The position numbers and the translations under genes were made by a program. From Onstottus_B sp049273855 (lineage in GTDB: Bacteria; Acidobacteriota; Blastocatellia; UBA7656), in contig JBASRN010000022.1 of assembly GCA_049273855.1 (NCBI GenBank), forward strand, positions 15,888 through 79,887: 64,000 nt of DNA, in the 5' to 3' direction. Below, in pieces: positions 26,311 through 35,191 of the stretch. Every line of letters begins with the position of its first letter. Position 1 is the stretch's first letter. The notes beneath the pieces were generated by a model, which was not told the origin of the DNA, ran no database searches, and saw only the letters and a program-made list of their open reading frames with translations.

Positions 26311-26571
26311 TCACGCAGCCGATCTGCTGCGGATCATCCGCCACAGCCACAGCAACAAGATCGCTCCCAAGATCGAAAGGAGTATGCCGCCAGGCCGGAA
26401 GCCGCCGGTTTCGCTCCGCCAGATCAGGGTGGCTACGAAACCGCCCACGAACGAGCCGGCGATCCCAAGAATGATGGTCATCAAAATGCCCATCGGGTCC
26501 TTGCCCGGCATGATCAACCGCGCAAGCGCGCCTGCGATCAGCCCAACGATCACCATTCCGATAATGTGCAT
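26311..26571 (-). CDS. GlsB/YeaQ/YmgE-family membrane protein
   Basis: An 86-aa protein with three membrane helices. It has the family pattern GLIAGALARLIMPGKDPMG, then GIAGSFVGGFVATL and a final LLSILGAILLLWLWR. The family is annotated as transglycosylase-associated or stress-response inner-membrane proteins, with no proven biochemical role. AAAGGAG lies about 10 bp before the ATG. Length is normal. Confidence 0.88.
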   Translation of the reverse strand: MHIIGMVIVGLIAGALARLIMPGKDPMGILMTIILGIAGSFVGGFVATLIWRSETGGFRPGGILLSILGAILLLWLWRMIRSRSAA

Positions 26572-26595
26572 ACAAAAGGTCTCCTTTGAAAGAGG

Positions 26596-26690
26596 TCCGT
26601 AGCCAGTAGCCCGTAGTTGGCAAGCTGGCTTAATCGCCTGCGTTCGAACTACTGACTACCGACCGCCTACTGACTACTGGATACTGACTG
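26596..26690. repeat. Heptad hairpin, GTAGTCAG class, copy 1
   Basis: The left arm is CCGTAGCCAGTAGCCCGTAG. The centre contains CCTGCGTTCGAAC. The right arm is ACTACTGACTACCGACCGCC followed by TACTGACTACTGGATACTGAC. The two arms are complementary tandem heptads. The centre is nearly identical to that of copy 2 at 26915-26997. Together the copies bracket a stretch (26691-26914) with only doubtful ORFs. Confidence 0.7.
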
Positions 26691-26914
26691 TGGAGTGCGC
26701 TTCACGGCATGGTATACACGGACGCTTACAGCTTGAAAACGAGCGGTTTCAAAGCACTCGTCGGTGTTGAAGCGCACTCCATTACGCTGCGAATTAAACC
26801 ACGGTTCGCTCCGCCGCACATCGTCGAACGCGCCCTTTCTTTCAGGCAGTCCGCGCCCAATTGTCTTGCGTGCGGCATAGGAGTTTGCGGCTATCGAGCG
26901 AGGCATCATTGTGC

Positions 26915-26997
26915 CTGAGTAGTCGGTAGTCAGTGGTTCGCGAGCCGGCTGAGTCTCCTGCGTTCAAACTACGGACTACGGACTCATGACTACTCAG
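26915..26997. repeat. Heptad hairpin, GTAGTCAG class, copy 2
   Basis: The ends form a perfect 10-bp inverted repeat, CTGAGTAGTC (26915-26924) and GACTACTCAG (26988-26997). Inside are further heptads (GGTAGTCAG; ACTACGGACTACGGACT) around a centre with CCTGCGTTCAAAC. It ends 2 bp before the stop of the LuxR-type regulator and may serve as its transcript end. Confidence 0.75.
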
Positions 26998-26998
26998 A

Positions 26999-27676
26999 TT
27001 AACGCGGCGGGCTCGCAAGCCCATGCCGCATCGCATAGAGCAACAGCTCAACCCGGTCCGAGACCTCGAGCTTGTCGAAGATCGAAGTCAGGTGATGCCG
27101 CACTGTCGTCTCGCTTATGAACAACCGCTCGGCGACTTCTTTGTTCTTGATCCCCTGCCCGATCAGCGCGACGACTTCGCGTTCACGATTGGTGAGCGTG
27201 GCGATCTTGTCTGCTTCCCGGTCACCCTTCTTCGATCTGCCCGACACCTCGTTTAGAACACCCGCCATAATCGAGGGGTCAAGCCACGCTTCACCTGCGT
27301 GGATCCTCTCGATGGCTTTGATCAACACCTCAGCCGCATTCTCTTTCGAGACCACTCCCATCGCGCCGAGCATCACCGCTTTGCGGTGTACTTCCGGGTC
27401 GCGAAGGCCGGTCAGTATGATAACGCGAGCTTCAGCAGCAACGGCAAGCAGTTGAGAAATGATGGCAACACCGCTCTCGTCGCCAAGGTCCAAGTCAAGC
27501 AGGATAATGTCCGGCCGCTCGCGAGCCGCAAGGGCCAGCGCTTCGTCGCGGTTCGCGGCCTCACCGACGATAGTCAATCCAGGCGAGCCTTGAATGATCA
27601 GCCGCAGCCCGGTGCGGACGACACTGTGGTCGTCGACGACTAGAACCCGGATGGACCTGGAGATCGCTGAAGGCAT
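26999..27676 (-). CDS. NarL/FixJ-type response regulator
   Basis: A 225-aa protein. The receiver has VVDDH, phospho-acceptor Asp in IILLDLDLG and the Lys in GVVSKENA. A LuxR-type HTH follows at about residues 158-215 (LTNREREVVALIGQGIKNKE; FISETTVRHHLTSIFDKL). No cognate kinase is adjacent, so it is an orphan. The target genes are unknown. Confidence 0.9.
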   Translation of the reverse strand: MPSAISRSIRVLVVDDHSVVRTGLRLIIQGSPGLTIVGEAANRDEALALAARERPDIILLDLDLGDESGVAIISQLLAVAAEARVIILTGLRDPEVHRKAVMLGAMGVVSKENAAEVLIKAIERIHAGEAWLDPSIMAGVLNEVSGRSKKGDREADKIATLTNREREVVALIGQGIKNKEVAERLFISETTVRHHLTSIFDKLEVSDRVELLLYAMRHGLASPPR

Positions 27677-27794
27677 ATCGGATGATGCTCAGAGAGTGAC
27701 GAACGAGCGTCGGGGGTGATTCTACTTCAGCAGTCTGAGATGAGCAATCATACCAGGTAGCGTTCCTTGACACTCAGAAATTGCGGCCCGTAGT

Positions 27795-30527
27795 ATGGCC
27801 GCGATGCCTCCCTCAAAACGCAAGCGGCTATTCCTGGTCGATGGGATGTCGCAAGTCTACCGGGCGTTTTACGCGCTACCCAGTCTTTCGAATTCAAAAG
27901 GGTTTCCGACAAATGCGATCTACGGCTTCACGATGATGCTCCGGCGGCTGATCAACGAATACAAGCCGGACTATCTGGGCGTCGCATTAGATTCTTCAGG
28001 ACCGACGTTCCGTCACGAGTCCTACCAGGCTTACAAGGCAACGCGCCAGACGATGCCCGATGATCTTTCTCCGCAGCTTCCCTACATCACTCGGGTGTGC
28101 GAAGCGTTGCGAATCCCGACTACGATCGAGCCTCGCTTCGAAGCCGATGACATAATCGGCACGCTTGCGCGTCAGGCTGAGGAAGCGGGTGTCGACGTCG
28201 TGATCGTGACCAACGACAAGGATATGTCGCAACTCGTGACCGATCACGTGACGATACTGCGCACCGAACGGACCGGCGAGATGAAGACGTTGGATGCGGC
28301 GGGCGTCGAATCGAAATTCGGCGTGCGCCCCGATCAGATAGTCGATCTGCTGGGCCTGTGGGGCGACACCTCGGACAACATTCCCGGCGCGCCGGGCGTG
28401 GGAGAAAAAGGCGCAAAGCAGATCATTCAGCAGTACGGGACGATCGAGAAGGCAATCGCTCACGCTGACGAGATATCGCGGAAGACTTATCGCGAAAGCT
28501 TGAAAAACAACGCAGAACTGATTCGGCAATCGCGCGAGCTTGTGACGATTGCTTGCGATATGCCGATCAAGCTCGATCTCGACAAGTTGATCTACGAGCA
28601 GCCGGATCGCCGCGCGGCTTACGAGTTGTTTTCCGAGCTTGAGTTTGCACAGATGGCTCGCGAGTTCGCGGACGCCGCCGTAGCGCGGGACCCGGGTGTG
28701 AGTTCGCCGGCTGAATCGGCGCCGGTCAATTACTCGCGGATAACGACCAGCGCCGAGCTCGGCCGCTTCGTGGAATCGGTGTGGGCTTCCGACCGGGTGG
28801 CACTAGCGGTAGCCGAACGCGCCGGGACGCTTTACGGCGTTGCGCTCTCGACCGGCGCCGGCCAGGCCGCGCTCATAGACTTTGAGCGGTTCGAGTCGAA
28901 AGGCGACCCGCTCAAATCCGTAAAAGAAATCTTTGAGAATGGGTTGGTTCAGAAGTGCGTGCACGACTGGAAAGGCGTGCTAACCGCGTTCGATCGCTAT
29001 AACTGCAAAGCCGACACCACGCCGTTGTTCCGAACCAACCAGGCGTCCGTTGACGGTTGCATTCAGGACTTCACTCCGGCCGTTCGCATCGAAGGCGTCC
29101 ATGACGACACGTTGCTGGCTGCTTACCTGCTCGACCCGAACCGAATGAACTACCGGATGAAGGATGCCGCGCGAGAACATCTAGGGGTCGAGATGGCCGA
29201 CGGGATCGACGGCTTCAGCGACGACGACGCGCGGGCGCTTCAGACAGCCGACCTTACGCTCCGAATCGCGAAGGCGTTGCGTGCGAAGATAAAGGAAGCC
29301 GGGCTCGACCGAGTCTATCGCGAGATAGAGCTGCCGCTGGTCGAGATCCTCTTCGAGATGGAGCGCATCGGCGTGCGCATCGACACGGCCGCCCTCGACA
29401 AAGCCGGCCGCGAGATGGAACACGAGCTTGAACGGCTTACCGCCGAGATCTACAAGCTGGCGGGCGAAGAGTTCAACATCAACTCCCCGGCGCAGCTCGG
29501 CGACATCTTCGAGAGGCTCAACTTCGAAGTCGGCCGCAAGACCAAGACCGGTCGCATCTCGACCTCATTCGACGTGCTTGAAGAACTCGCGACGAAATAC
29601 GAGCTGCCGAAATTGATCATCGAGTATCGGGAGCTTGCCAAGTTGAAGAACACTTACGTCGATGCGCTCCCGAAGATCATAGACCCGCGCACGGGACGCG
29701 TTCACACGACTTTGAATCAAGCCGTTTCGGCGACGGGCAGATTGTCGTCAACGAACCCCAACCTTCAAAATATCCCGATTCGATCCGAGATGGGACGTCG
29801 CATTCGAGCCGCCTTCGTGGCCTCGCCGGGTTACGCGCTGCTGTCGGCCGACTATTCGCAAATCGAGCTGCGCGTGTTCGCTCACATCACCGGCGACCCG
29901 GCGATGACCGACGCGTTCAAACACGGCGAGGACATTCACGCTCGAACCGCGCGCGACGTTTTTGGAGCAAAGACAAAGAAAGAAGAGGCCGAATACCGGC
30001 GAGTCGCAAAGATCGTCAACTTTGCGATCCCTTACGTGATCGGCCCGTTCGGGCTTGCACAACGCACGGGGCTGAGTCGCGCGGAAGCTAAGAAGACGAT
30101 TGAAGACTACTATAAGACTTACACCGGTGTGCGCCGCTACATGGAGGAAACTCCCGCCGAGGTTCGCAAGACCGGAGTGGTGCGAACCATATTCGGTCGG
30201 ATGCGTCCGATTCCCGACATCAACAATCGCAATCACAACCTTCGCGCGCGAGCCGAGCGCGAGGCGATCAACGCGCCGATTCAAGGCACTGCGGCCGACC
30301 TGGTGAAGATCGCGATGATCAAGGTGCACGAGCGCTTGCGACGGGAGAAGCTCGGCGCGCGCATGATCCTTCAAGTGCACGACGAGTTGCTGCTTGAGGT
30401 GCCAGAGAAGGAAATCGAGCGCACGAAGGAAGTGGTCAGAGCAGAAATGGAATCGGTCTACGAGTTGGCGGTGCCGCTGGTTGTCGATGTGGGTATTGGA
30501 AAGAACTGGATGGAAGCCGAGCCTTAG
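27795..30527 (+). CDS. polA: DNA polymerase I
   Basis: A 910-aa replication and repair polymerase. The 5'-3' exonuclease (residues about 8-290) has FLVDGMSQVYRAFYAL and VTNDKDMSQLV. The middle 3'-5' exonuclease domain lacks the DxE of Exo I (VALAVAERAGTLYGVAL) and has an insertion near residues 400-430, so proofreading is probably lost, as in Taq. The polymerase domain shows motif A LSADYSQIELRVFAHI, motif C LQVHDELLLEVP and an O-helix with Arg, Lys, Phe and Tyr in place. The O-helix reads NFAIPYVIGPFGLAQ, where nearly all homologs have a Gly after Tyr. ATG 27795 or 27804 could be the start, and no clear ribosome site separates them. Confidence 0.95.
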   Translation: MAAMPPSKRKRLFLVDGMSQVYRAFYALPSLSNSKGFPTNAIYGFTMMLRRLINEYKPDYLGVALDSSGPTFRHESYQAYKATRQTMPDDLSPQLPYITRVCEALRIPTTIEPRFEADDIIGTLARQAEEAGVDVVIVTNDKDMSQLVTDHVTILRTERTGEMKTLDAAGVESKFGVRPDQIVDLLGLWGDTSDNIPGAPGVGEKGAKQIIQQYGTIEKAIAHADEISRKTYRESLKNNAELIRQSRELVTIACDMPIKLDLDKLIYEQPDRRAAYELFSELEFAQMAREFADAAVARDPGVSSPAESAPVNYSRITTSAELGRFVESVWASDRVALAVAERAGTLYGVALSTGAGQAALIDFERFESKGDPLKSVKEIFENGLVQKCVHDWKGVLTAFDRYNCKADTTPLFRTNQASVDGCIQDFTPAVRIEGVHDDTLLAAYLLDPNRMNYRMKDAAREHLGVEMADGIDGFSDDDARALQTADLTLRIAKALRAKIKEAGLDRVYREIELPLVEILFEMERIGVRIDTAALDKAGREMEHELERLTAEIYKLAGEEFNINSPAQLGDIFERLNFEVGRKTKTGRISTSFDVLEELATKYELPKLIIEYRELAKLKNTYVDALPKIIDPRTGRVHTTLNQAVSATGRLSSTNPNLQNIPIRSEMGRRIRAAFVASPGYALLSADYSQIELRVFAHITGDPAMTDAFKHGEDIHARTARDVFGAKTKKEEAEYRRVAKIVNFAIPYVIGPFGLAQRTGLSRAEAKKTIEDYYKTYTGVRRYMEETPAEVRKTGVVRTIFGRMRPIPDINNRNHNLRARAEREAINAPIQGTAADLVKIAMIKVHERLRREKLGARMILQVHDELLLEVPEKEIERTKEVVRAEMESVYELAVPLVVDVGIGKNWMEAEP

Positions 30528-30879
30528 GGCCTCATTCATCTCGAGGGTCAACTCGGTGCGCTACCTTGTCCGGTTTGCCTTGCACCGTAAGCTCGTCTAT
30601 TTGATCCGGCGACGTAAACTCCCGCTTGCTCCACTATCAACTCAAACTCAGCATAGGACTTCCCACGCCTGGCCGTCCGAGCGCAGCCAGGCCCAGGACC
30701 CACATAGATAGCCGAAAGCCCCGCAGCGTCGCCGATGGTGCCTGCAAAGCGCTTCACCTGGAGCGCCGATCCTGCGCGTGCCTCCGCGCCTGATCGACCA
30801 TCCCTTTGCTTTTGCGATCCAAACTCTTGGAACGTCGGTTGCCCTCCCAGGGGCGCTCAATTCCCAAAGGAGGTCACCT
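30528..30879. other. 352-bp gap without a supported gene
   Basis: Only reading frames of non-coding character are present on either strand. The right end carries AAAGGAGG, the ribosome site for the 30880 gene. Its promoter presumably lies here. Confidence 0.4.
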
Positions 30880-31371
30880 ATGCGCGTCAAACCTTTGTTG
30901 GTTTTCTTCCTTGCAGCAACTCTTCTCTCGAATTCCCCATCGCTGTCAGCTCGACAAAAGAACGGAGACTCGACCTGGTCCGCAGTGCAAGCACTTCAGC
31001 CAGGAACCACGGTCACCGTCAAGGACAAGGCTCGAAAGTCCACCAGGGGCCGGCTGGTCACAGTTACCGACCTGGCGTTGACTCTGATCGACAAGAAAGG
31101 AACCGTTGCGGTCGATCGCCAGAGTATCGCGAAGGTAGTTATTGACAACGGCAGATCGGTTGGACGATCTACCTTGATCGGAGCGGGGATCGGTGCGGGC
31201 GCCGGGGCCAGCGTCGGCGCCGTGATCATCGCTGCGTTCGGAGGGGGCGAGGACGAGACCGGACCTGCAGTAATGGCCGTGTCGACCGCGCTGGGAGCGG
31301 TCGCTGGCACCGCTGCAGGAGCACTTGGTGGTTTGTTCCGTCATAGAGAGGTTGTATACGAATCTAAGTGA
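30880..31371 (+). CDS. Exported protein with beta domain and glycine zipper
   Basis: ATG 30880 has AAAGGAGG 6 bp upstream, which decides it over an in-frame start at 30778. The 163-aa product has a signal peptide (LLVFFLAATLLSNSPSLSA), then a small beta domain that looks like an SH3/Sm-type barrel (QALQPGTTVTVKDKARKSTR; GRLVTVTDLALTLID). A long glycine zipper follows (LIGAGIGAGAGASVGAVIIA). The 51275 protein has the same order of parts, which suggests one envelope family. Function unknown. Confidence 0.65.
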   Translation: MRVKPLLVFFLAATLLSNSPSLSARQKNGDSTWSAVQALQPGTTVTVKDKARKSTRGRLVTVTDLALTLIDKKGTVAVDRQSIAKVVIDNGRSVGRSTLIGAGIGAGAGASVGAVIIAAFGGGEDETGPAVMAVSTALGAVAGTAAGALGGLFRHREVVYESK

Positions 31372-31862
31372 GTCAACGCGCCCCGCATCGGGTAGCCGCT
31401 GCATTAGGTCGGGTCGTTGAACCCGCTTGCGCCCAGTTGACGCTACCGCCCGGTTGCGGGTGGCGCACTGAGTCACCGGATCGACGAGTCGTTCTCAACC
31501 TGACTTCTTGTTGACTCACAAATTGACGGCATGGTAAACGTTGCCGCATGTCAGCTACGATCCGGCCCAGCGCGCCAACGTATCCGGCAGCTTACTTCCT
31601 TCGCGCCACTTATTCATCAGCTCGTACAATTCCTCACGCCATAATCCACGACTCCGTCCGCGTCGGAACCATTCATCACTCGAGGTTCCCTGACTGGATC
31701 TACTACTCGTATGCAGGAGCGGATAACGTGGTCCGGATTGGACGAATGGCGGTTGCAGCCACCACTCACCGGTGCGCATGGTCTGGCCGAAAGTGTGTCG
31801 TTTCCGGGAGACATTGTGGTTCTGGCCGAGAGTTATCGGCTTCTGTGTGAGGTTGGTGCGCG
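31372..31862. other. 491-bp gap upstream of frdA, no supported gene
   Basis: A small hairpin CGGGT/ACCCG (about 31408-31424) follows the 30880 gene. A minus-strand frame at 31555-31779 ends in ELYELMNKWREGSKLPDTLA, which looks somewhat protein-like but has no recognised family and may be a relic. The frdABCD promoter should be here, but no clear -35/-10 or FNR-type site was found. Confidence 0.4.
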
Positions 31863-33602
31863 ATGGAAATATCTTCTCACGATGTGCTCCTGGTCGGCGG
31901 CGGAGGGGCGGGCCTGCGCGCGGCCATTGCCGTGGCCGAGGTCAACCCAAAGCTTAACGTGGCGGTCGTCTCGAAGGTCTACCCGATGCGCAGCCACACG
32001 GTCTCGGCCGAGGGCGGCGCCGCTGCGGTTATCAAACCAGACGACAGCCTGGACGAGCACGCGTACGACACGATTTCAGGCGGCGACTGGATGACCGATC
32101 AGGACGCGGTCGAAGCCTTTGTCAAAGAAGCTCCCGAGGAGATGCTGCAGCTCGAGCACTGGGGCTGCCCCTGGAATCGCGAGCCGGACGGCCACATCGC
32201 GGTTCGAGCTTTCGGCGGCATGAAGAAAAAGCGCACGTGGTTTGCCGCCGACAAGACCGGTTTCCACATGCTCCACACTCTCTTTCAGACCTCGCTCAAG
32301 TACAACGCCATAACGCGCTACGACGAATTCTTCGTGACCAGGCTGCTGGTCGACGATGGTCAGGTGCACGGAGTCGTCGCCATCGAGCTGATGTCAGGAA
32401 AGATTCATGCCATCCTGGCGAAGGCCGTGATTCTGTGCACGGGCGGCTGTGGCCGCGTGTTTCCTTTCACGACTAATGCCAGCATCAAGAACGGGGACGG
32501 CATGGGGCTGGCCTACCGAGCAGGCGCGCCGCTTAAGGACATGGAATTCATCCAGTACCATCCGACGGGGCTGCCATTCACCGGCATCCTGATCACCGAG
32601 GCAACGCGATCCGAAGGCGGCTACTTGATCAACAAGGATGGCTATCGTTACTTGCAAGACTACGATCTAGGAACACCGCAGCCGAAACCGGTGCTGCGCT
32701 CGATGGAGCTAGGCCCGCGGGACCGCTTGTCGCAGGCATTTGTAAAAGAGATGGAGATGGGCCGCACCATCGAAACGCCTTATGGTCAGGTCGTCTATTT
32801 GGACATCCGGCACCTCGGGGAGAAAGTTATAAACAGCAAGCTGCCCTTTGTCCGTGAGCTGTGCCTGAAGTATGAGAACATCGATCCGGTCAAACAGTTG
32901 ATTCCGGTGAGGCCTGTGGTGCACTACATGATGGGCGGCGTGCACACCGATATCAACGGAGCTACGCCGCTCAGAGGTTTGTTTGCGGCTGGCGAAGTCG
33001 CCTGTGTCAGCATCAATGGAGCGAACCGGCTGGGTTCGAATTCACTGACTGAGTTGCTGGTCTTCGGCGCCCGAGCCGGAAGAGCAGCGGCCGCTTTTGC
33101 GTCCGAACAGAAAGAACCTGCCGGCCAGATTCTGGCGCAGGCGATGGATGAGAATCGCCGGCTCGAGCAGTTCTTAGGCAAAACTGGAGGCAGTGAGCGG
33201 ATCGCGACCGTCAGAGAAGAGATGCAAAGGACGATGGAGAACGGCGCGGGCATCTACCGAACGGGAGAAACTCTTGCGCAGTCGGCCGAGAACATCCACA
33301 GGCTCAAGGAGCGCTATCGGGACGTCGTGATCGAAGACCACAGTCGCACTTTCAACACTGAACTGACTGCGGCGCTCGAGCTGTCGTTCATGCTGGACGT
33401 TGCGGAAGCGATGGTGCAGTGCGCTTTGCACAGGACGGAATCTCGCGGGGCTCACCAGCGCACGGATTTCCCGAAACGGGACGATGAGAAGTTTTTGGCG
33501 CACTCGCTTGTTTACCGGGATGAAGATGGCACATCACGAGTAGAGTACCTGCCGGTGACAATCACTCGCTGGCCGCCCGGCGAGCGTGTGTACGGAAAGT
33601 AG
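31863..33602 (+). CDS. frdA: Fumarate reductase/succinate dehydrogenase flavoprotein, E. coli FrdA type
   Basis: A 579-aa catalytic subunit interconverting fumarate and succinate. The FAD-binding LLVGGGGAGLRAAIA is at the N-terminus, and the covalent-FAD His is in MRSHTVSAEGG. Substrate residues lie in IQYHPTGLPFTGILITEATR and VVHYMMGGVHTD. The segment MELGPRDRLSQAF and the phrase LDIRHLGEKVI match E. coli FrdA rather than SdhA. With FrdB, FrdC and FrdD it forms the membrane quinone-linked complex. The direction (fumarate respiration or succinate oxidation) cannot be settled from sequence. Confidence 0.93.
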   Translation: MEISSHDVLLVGGGGAGLRAAIAVAEVNPKLNVAVVSKVYPMRSHTVSAEGGAAAVIKPDDSLDEHAYDTISGGDWMTDQDAVEAFVKEAPEEMLQLEHWGCPWNREPDGHIAVRAFGGMKKKRTWFAADKTGFHMLHTLFQTSLKYNAITRYDEFFVTRLLVDDGQVHGVVAIELMSGKIHAILAKAVILCTGGCGRVFPFTTNASIKNGDGMGLAYRAGAPLKDMEFIQYHPTGLPFTGILITEATRSEGGYLINKDGYRYLQDYDLGTPQPKPVLRSMELGPRDRLSQAFVKEMEMGRTIETPYGQVVYLDIRHLGEKVINSKLPFVRELCLKYENIDPVKQLIPVRPVVHYMMGGVHTDINGATPLRGLFAAGEVACVSINGANRLGSNSLTELLVFGARAGRAAAAFASEQKEPAGQILAQAMDENRRLEQFLGKTGGSERIATVREEMQRTMENGAGIYRTGETLAQSAENIHRLKERYRDVVIEDHSRTFNTELTAALELSFMLDVAEAMVQCALHRTESRGAHQRTDFPKRDDEKFLAHSLVYRDEDGTSRVEYLPVTITRWPPGERVYGK

Positions 33603-33638
33603 GCCCGTAAGTATGGCACACCGCGACAGGGATAGAAT

Positions 33639-34382
33639 ATGGCTGAAAAAATCACGCTCAACGTTGCCCGCTATCGCCCCGAACACGAGACCGAGCCCAC
33701 CTTTGACAGCTTCGAGGTGCCGCTCCGCGATGACTGGGTCGTGCTCGACGCGCTGAATTACATCAAGGACCGAGTGGACGGATCGCTCGCCTACCGTTGG
33801 TCTTGCCGGATGGGGGTGTGCGGCAGCTGCGGGATGATGGTCAACGGAGAGCCGAAGCTGACTTGCGCCACTTTCTTGTCGCACTACAAACCGGGTCCGG
33901 TTCGCGTCGAGCCGCTGCGTTACTTCCCAGTCGTGCGCGATCTCGTCATTGAAATGACTGATTTCATGGTCAAGCTCAGGAGCGTGAAGCCGTGGATTGT
34001 GCGCGAGGACGAGAAGCCGCTTTCCGAAGGCGAGTACCTGCAAACGCCGGAGCAGTTGGACGACTACAAGCAGTTCAGCATGTGCATCAACTGCATGTTG
34101 TGCTATGCCGCGTGTCCGGTCTACGGGTTGGACCAGCATTTCATTGGTCCGGCGGCGATCGCCCTGGCCCAGCGCTACAACAAGGACTCGCGCGATCAGG
34201 GGTCCGCGGAGCGCCTCGACATTCTCTCGCAGCACGAGGGGATTTGGGGATGCACCTTCGTTGGCGAGTGCACCAAAGTTTGCCCCAAAAACGTTGATCC
34301 GGCCGGAGCGATTCAGCAGTACAAGCTGACCGCCACCAAAGAGTGGTTCAAGGATTTCTTGATGCCGTGGAGGGCGCGATGA
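33639..34382 (+). CDS. frdB: Fumarate reductase iron-sulfur subunit
   Basis: A 247-aa electron-transfer subunit. The 2Fe-2S motif is CRMGVCGSCGMMVNGEPKLTC in part. The 4Fe-4S motif is CINCMLCYAACP, and the 3Fe-4S cluster site is CTFVGECTKVCPKNVDP. The sequences FIGPAAIALAQRYNKDSRDQ and GAIQQYKL parallel E. coli FrdB closely. It starts 36 bp after frdA and overlaps frdC by 4 bp (ATGA). Confidence 0.95.
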   Translation: MAEKITLNVARYRPEHETEPTFDSFEVPLRDDWVVLDALNYIKDRVDGSLAYRWSCRMGVCGSCGMMVNGEPKLTCATFLSHYKPGPVRVEPLRYFPVVRDLVIEMTDFMVKLRSVKPWIVREDEKPLSEGEYLQTPEQLDDYKQFSMCINCMLCYAACPVYGLDQHFIGPAAIALAQRYNKDSRDQGSAERLDILSQHEGIWGCTFVGECTKVCPKNVDPAGAIQQYKLTATKEWFKDFLMPWRAR

Positions 34383-34795
34383 ACCAGACGCCAATCTACA
34401 CCCACCACCATCCCAGATGGTATCGCAAGAGAGTGTCGACCTACTGGTGGACTCAACAGTGGAGTTACCTGAAGTTCACCCTGCGAGAGCTGACCAGCCT
34501 TTCCGTTGCTTACTTCGTGGTGATTCTGTTGCTCCAGGTCGCGGCCTTGAACCAGGGTCCGGACGCGTACACCAGGTTTCAGGAATGGTTGAAGACGCCC
34601 GTTGCAATCGTTCTGAATGTCATCGCTTTGTTCTTTGTGCTCTTTCACACGATCACCTGGTTCAACCTCGCGCCGCAGGCGATGCCGGTACGGGTTCGAG
34701 GGAAGCGGCTGCCGGACTGGATGGTTTCAGCGCCCAACTACGTGGCGTGGGTTGTGATCTCGGCTGTTGTGGCCTGGCTCATCGTGAGGAAATGA
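34379..34795 (+). CDS. frdC: Fumarate reductase membrane anchor C
   Basis: A 138-aa protein with three membrane helices. ATG 34379 overlaps the frdB stop. Features shared with E. coli FrdC are the STYWW start region, LREL(T/G)..., LNQGPDAY, the helix-II quinone/structural region LFHTITWFNLAPQA, and the C-terminal helix. It belongs to the heme-free four-subunit class that uses FrdC plus FrdD instead of a di-heme SdhC. Confidence 0.88.
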   Translation: MNQTPIYTHHHPRWYRKRVSTYWWTQQWSYLKFTLRELTSLSVAYFVVILLLQVAALNQGPDAYTRFQEWLKTPVAIVLNVIALFFVLFHTITWFNLAPQAMPVRVRGKRLPDWMVSAPNYVAWVVISAVVAWLIVRK

Positions 34796-34796
34796 G

Positions 34797-35150
34797 ATGG
34801 CGAAGAGATCGAATGAACCATTTCTCTGGACGCTGTTCAGTTCGGGAGGTGTTGTAGCCGCCTTCCTGATCCCCGTACTCTTGTTTTTGTACGGGCTGGC
34901 GTTCCCGCTGGGATGGCTTGACCCTCCCAGCTATCAGAGCACGCTGGCTCTGTTCAGGCGCCCGTTGACTCGGCTCGTGCTATTTGTTCTGTGCTCGCTG
35001 CCGCTGTTCCACTGGGCCCATCGTTTTCGCTTCACACTTTACGATGGTTTGCAGATAAAGCACTTGAACGAAGTGATCAATGTCCTCTGCTATGGCGGAG
35101 CGGTCATCGGAACCGCTATAGCCGGATACTTGTTGTGGAACATTCCTTAG
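34797..35150 (+). CDS. frdD: Fumarate reductase membrane anchor D
   Basis: A 117-aa protein with three membrane helices, beginning 1 bp after the frdC stop. The KRSNEPFLWTLFSSGGVVAA start and the following IPVLLFLYGLAFPLG closely match E. coli FrdD (KRSDEPVFWGLF...). The HRFRFTLYDGLQIK segment matches the HRMHHAMHDL region. It completes the frdABCD order. Confidence 0.88.
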   Translation: MAKRSNEPFLWTLFSSGGVVAAFLIPVLLFLYGLAFPLGWLDPPSYQSTLALFRRPLTRLVLFVLCSLPLFHWAHRFRFTLYDGLQIKHLNEVINVLCYGGAVIGTAIAGYLLWNIP

Positions 35151-35191
35151 GTCTAGAAAAAACAGTGGCAACATAAGGTCAGGAGCGCGTC

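Noticed and set aside
26691..26914. Small genes on either strand between two hairpins
   Set aside because: Both candidate products lack domain signs, and the composition suggests non-coding DNA.
31548..31850. ORF upstream of frdA
   Set aside because: No ribosome site, no recognisable family, and low-complexity non-coding character.
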